Source: SKKC01 sp046542845
GTDB taxonomy: Bacteria > Spirochaetota > Spirochaetia > DSM-27196 > SKKC01
Length of the DNA stretch: 64,000 nt
Direction of reading: 5' to 3'
Assembly: GCA_046542845.1 (NCBI GenBank)
Contig: JBKHAN010000011.1
Coordinates: forward strand, 1-64,000
In this document: piece after piece, positions 61,982 to 64,000 of the stretch
Layout: each line of letters opens with the position of its first letter
How positions within the stretch are numbered: position 1 is the first letter of the stretch
The notes under the pieces: model-generated
Told to the model about the DNA's origin: nothing
What the model saw: the letters and a program-made list of their open reading frames with translations, nothing else
The model's database searches: none
Translations under genes and position numbers: made by a program

Positions 61982-62599
61982 TCAGGTACCGATTCCGGCT
62001 TCGCTTCGAAGAGCCGACTGCTGTTCCAGACTGATGTTTTCGCCGTCTTCACGGTACACCGATGCGGCGACGAGTTGCTTAAGCACAGTGTCGACAATAT
62101 CACGGTCGACCCCAAGGTTTCTCGTAATCTCGTCGATAATCGTTTCCCTCGGCACCTGACCTTCGCCCGGTTGCTCGAGCGAACGTACATAGAGGTTCAT
62201 GGCGATCATACGACGGAAATTTGCGTTCACCATGGTATCGATGCGGTCATTCGCACCCTGAAGGCGCCGGCAGAGTTTATCTATAATGCTCATGGCGATC
62301 TTGCTGTTCTTGGAGATGAGCCCCTGGAAACCCTGACGGTCGAAGGCGAGCAGTTCCACCTCACCGACCGCACGGGCGCTCGCAGTTCGTTTAACCCAGC
62401 TGACTATGGCCATTTCCCCGAAAAACTCACCGCGCTGAAGCTGTGCGAGCTCTACCTGCCTGCCGCTAATGCGTTTGGTGATGCTGACAGTGCCATCCTG
62501 TACAATGAACATGAGTGTCCCGTTTTCGCCCTCCTCGAAAATCGTCTCTCCAGGAGCAAAGGTCTGTCCGTACTGCTCAAATAACTTCGACCCGGCCAT
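61982..62599 (-). CDS. CRP/FNR-family regulator or cyclic-nucleotide sensor
   Basis: 205-residue protein with a CNB domain: APGETIFEEGENGTLMFIV, and the binding cassette GEFFGEMAIVSWVKRTASARA with its glutamate and arginine. A helix (KLCRRLQGANDRIDTMV) and a short C-terminal winged-helix-like part (PRETIIDEITRNLGVDRDIVD) follow; the recognition helix is not well conserved. It probably binds cAMP, but DNA binding is uncertain. It lies 38 bases upstream of glmS and may be in its operon. Confidence 0.8.
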   Translation of the reverse strand: MAGSKLFEQYGQTFAPGETIFEEGENGTLMFIVQDGTVSITKRISGRQVELAQLQRGEFFGEMAIVSWVKRTASARAVGEVELLAFDRQGFQGLISKNSKIAMSIIDKLCRRLQGANDRIDTMVNANFRRMIAMNLYVRSLEQPGEGQVPRETIIDEITRNLGVDRDIVDTVLKQLVAASVYREDGENISLEQQSALRSEAGIGT

Positions 62600-62679
62600 A
62601 AGAGGTCACCCCTACCGTGCAATAATTACAATCAGGATGGCGTTGTCACGCGTACAACTCTATACAAGGAGTTGATCCC

Positions 62680-63765
62680 ATGATGCCACAGAAACCCGTG
62701 TCCCGACAACGCCGCCTGCTCCTCGTGAGCCTCGTCACTACCACCATTCTCGCCTGCTCACCTCCGCGTGACCTTCGTCCCGACCTGAACACGGACGTAT
62801 GGCCACCACGCCTGTTTTCCGCTTCGATGGTCTCAAGCAACGAGCTGGTTCTCCAGTTCGACAAAGTCGTCGAGGTAGTCGACAACTCGCTTGTTGTCGA
62901 CGTTGTGAACGAAGCAGAGGAAGATCAGCGCGGTCACGAAGAGCTGCCCGCGATACGAGTTTCAGCCGACGGAGACGAGCAGGTGACCCTGGCCTTCGAC
63001 CGACCCACGCGCCCCGGCATCAGGTATTCCGTCGGCGCGGCGGTGGAGGACCCGCAGGGAAACAGCCTGCAGCTGGTTGCCTTTGCCTACGGGTACAACG
63101 AGCGCATCCCCGAGCTGCAGATCAACGAGTTCACGACCAGGCGCAGCTCGAATCATCCGGAGATTGCAGAGGTCCTCGTTCTCTCAGACGGAAATCTTGG
63201 CGGACTCGTTGTCACCAACGGGACCCGCAGCGAGTACATAGACCGCTTTATATTTCCATCCGTGGAGGTCGAAGGCGGCGACTATATCCTGCTGCACTTC
63301 CGCCCCGAAGGCGAGCCGCACGAAATATCCGAGTACGGGGAGCGCACAGACCGCTCCGGAGGCCTGAATGCACAGGACTCCGCGCGCGATATATGGATCA
63401 CCGGCGCCGGCGGATTACCGGGCAACAACGGCGTACTCGCGATCTGGGAGCATCCCGCAGGCGAGGCGATCGACGCTGTGGCGTGGACGAACCGAACCTC
63501 GGGAAGCGACGAGCGATACCGCGGATTCGGGAGCAGCAGAATGGAACGATGGGTAGAAGAGCTGGTGCGTGTCGGTGCCTGGCGAACAGCCGAACCGAAC
63601 CCCCGCCCGGAAGACCTGATATGGGTAGACTATTCAACGGCGACGAGGAGCATGAACCGAAGCCCGGGTGCCCCGAACACCCGGAGCGCCGACGACTGGC
63701 ACACAGCGCCTACGCGCGGATCGAGCTGGGGAGAAGAAAACACCACCGAGATTCACGTGCCGTGA
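62680..63765 (+). CDS. lipoprotein with lamin-tail-like domain
   Basis: 361 residues with the lipobox ILAC (C26), so it is membrane-anchored. The stretch LQINEFTTRRSSNHPEIAEV, then LVLSDGNLGGLVVTNG, resembles the lamin-tail (LTD) fold. An Ig-like domain probably precedes it (SSNELVLQFDKVVEVVDNS). The function is unknown. AAGGAG lies eight bases ahead of the ATG at 62680. Confidence 0.7.
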   Translation: MMPQKPVSRQRRLLLVSLVTTTILACSPPRDLRPDLNTDVWPPRLFSASMVSSNELVLQFDKVVEVVDNSLVVDVVNEAEEDQRGHEELPAIRVSADGDEQVTLAFDRPTRPGIRYSVGAAVEDPQGNSLQLVAFAYGYNERIPELQINEFTTRRSSNHPEIAEVLVLSDGNLGGLVVTNGTRSEYIDRFIFPSVEVEGGDYILLHFRPEGEPHEISEYGERTDRSGGLNAQDSARDIWITGAGGLPGNNGVLAIWEHPAGEAIDAVAWTNRTSGSDERYRGFGSSRMERWVEELVRVGAWRTAEPNPRPEDLIWVDYSTATRSMNRSPGAPNTRSADDWHTAPTRGSSWGEENTTEIHVP

Positions 63766-63787
63766 ATCGGCGTTGTAATGGTGCCGC

Positions 63788-64000
63788 TTACAGAGCCGCC
63801 TTGATCATGTCTTCGATCTGGGGTTTGGGAACCGCGCCGACCTGCTGCTTTACCACATCACCATTTTTCATGAGAAGAAGCGTGGGAATGCTGACGATGT
63901 TGTACTTGCTCGCGAGCTCCGCCTGGGTATCGACGTCGACCTTACCGATTTTGATCTTGCCGTTATACTGTCCGTCGAGTTCTTCAAGAACCGGCGCGAC
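63788..64000 (-). CDS. trxA: thioredoxin, C-terminal part (cut by window edge)
   Basis: The last 70 residues of thioredoxin: ELDGQYNGKIKIGKVDVDTQ, the cis-proline region NIVSIPTLLLMKNG and the C-terminal helix. The CGPC active site lies beyond the window. The conserved core makes the identification firm, although the paralogue cannot be determined. Confidence 0.93.
   Translation of the reverse strand, partial: VAPVLEELDGQYNGKIKIGKVDVDTQAELASKYNIVSIPTLLLMKNGDVVKQQVGAVPKPQIEDMIKAAL

Noticed and set aside
1..64000. tRNA, rRNA, CRISPR, insertion sequence or prophage
   Set aside because: I saw no tRNA-like cloverleaf in the intergenic gaps, no direct-repeat array with spacers, and no transposase, integrase or terminal inverted repeats.

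Overview
The window reads as chromosome of a free-living, pigmented, chemotactic spirochaete of the Spirochaeta/Alkalispirochaeta kind. The evidence is a DUF5312 protein (a family I know only from spirochaetes), a soluble receptor-like protein next to cheD, and a CruF plus lycopene-cyclase pair that fits the monocyclic hydroxylated carotenoid of orange spirochaetes. The DNA is GC-rich and gene-dense and looks like core chromosome. I see no rRNA, tRNA, CRISPR, insertion sequence or prophage. The genus is inference.

Layout. 62-9598 (minus strand): a tightly packed thrS-led run (thrS, M32 carboxypeptidase, membrane protein, small protein, pgsA, HAD phosphatase, beta-mannosidase, AIM24 protein). 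It sits behind one promoter and a complete T-box leader. 9667-10755: D-lactate dehydrogenase. 10783-17388 (minus): small conserved protein, yajC, secD, secF, esterase, glgX. 17539-24341 (minus): groEL with a palindromic non-CIRCE operator candidate, two overlapping histidine-kinase genes and birA. 24464-29370 (plus): argR and argCBDG; then pgi. 31109-36499: a ParA-like ATPase with a long C-terminal extension, two alpha/beta hydrolases, serC and cdd. 36569-40177: a PTS-EIIA/diadenylate cyclase fusion converging on a metallo-beta-lactamase protein with two cyclic-nucleotide-binding domains. 40284-40452: a candidate structured RNA with its own promoter and terminator. 40491-45284: a phosphoesterase with altered metal-site motifs, carotenoid genes, galE and a nitroreductase. 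45408-52960: hflX, ogt, DUF5312, an aminotransferase, a solute-binding lipoprotein and a stand-alone sugar-ABC ATPase. 53026-55428: receptor-like protein and cheD. 55425-64000: FecR-domain protein, hom, lipoproteins, VWA protein, glmS, a CRP-like protein and the 3' end of trxA.

Themes. Nucleotide second-messenger signalling recurs: an archaeal-type (DacZ-like) c-di-AMP synthase fused to a PTS domain, two proteins with CRP-type binding pockets, and a hybrid kinase whose receiver carries Glu at the phospho-acceptor position. Several plus-strand genes have promoter-like hexamers that leave only a few untranslated nucleotides and no Shine-Dalgarno, suggesting leaderless mRNAs. The best candidates for something undescribed are the PTS-diadenylate cyclase fusion (36569-37897), the small RNA (about 40320-40452), the T-box ahead of a mixed operon in a spirochaete, and the pseudo-receiver kinase.
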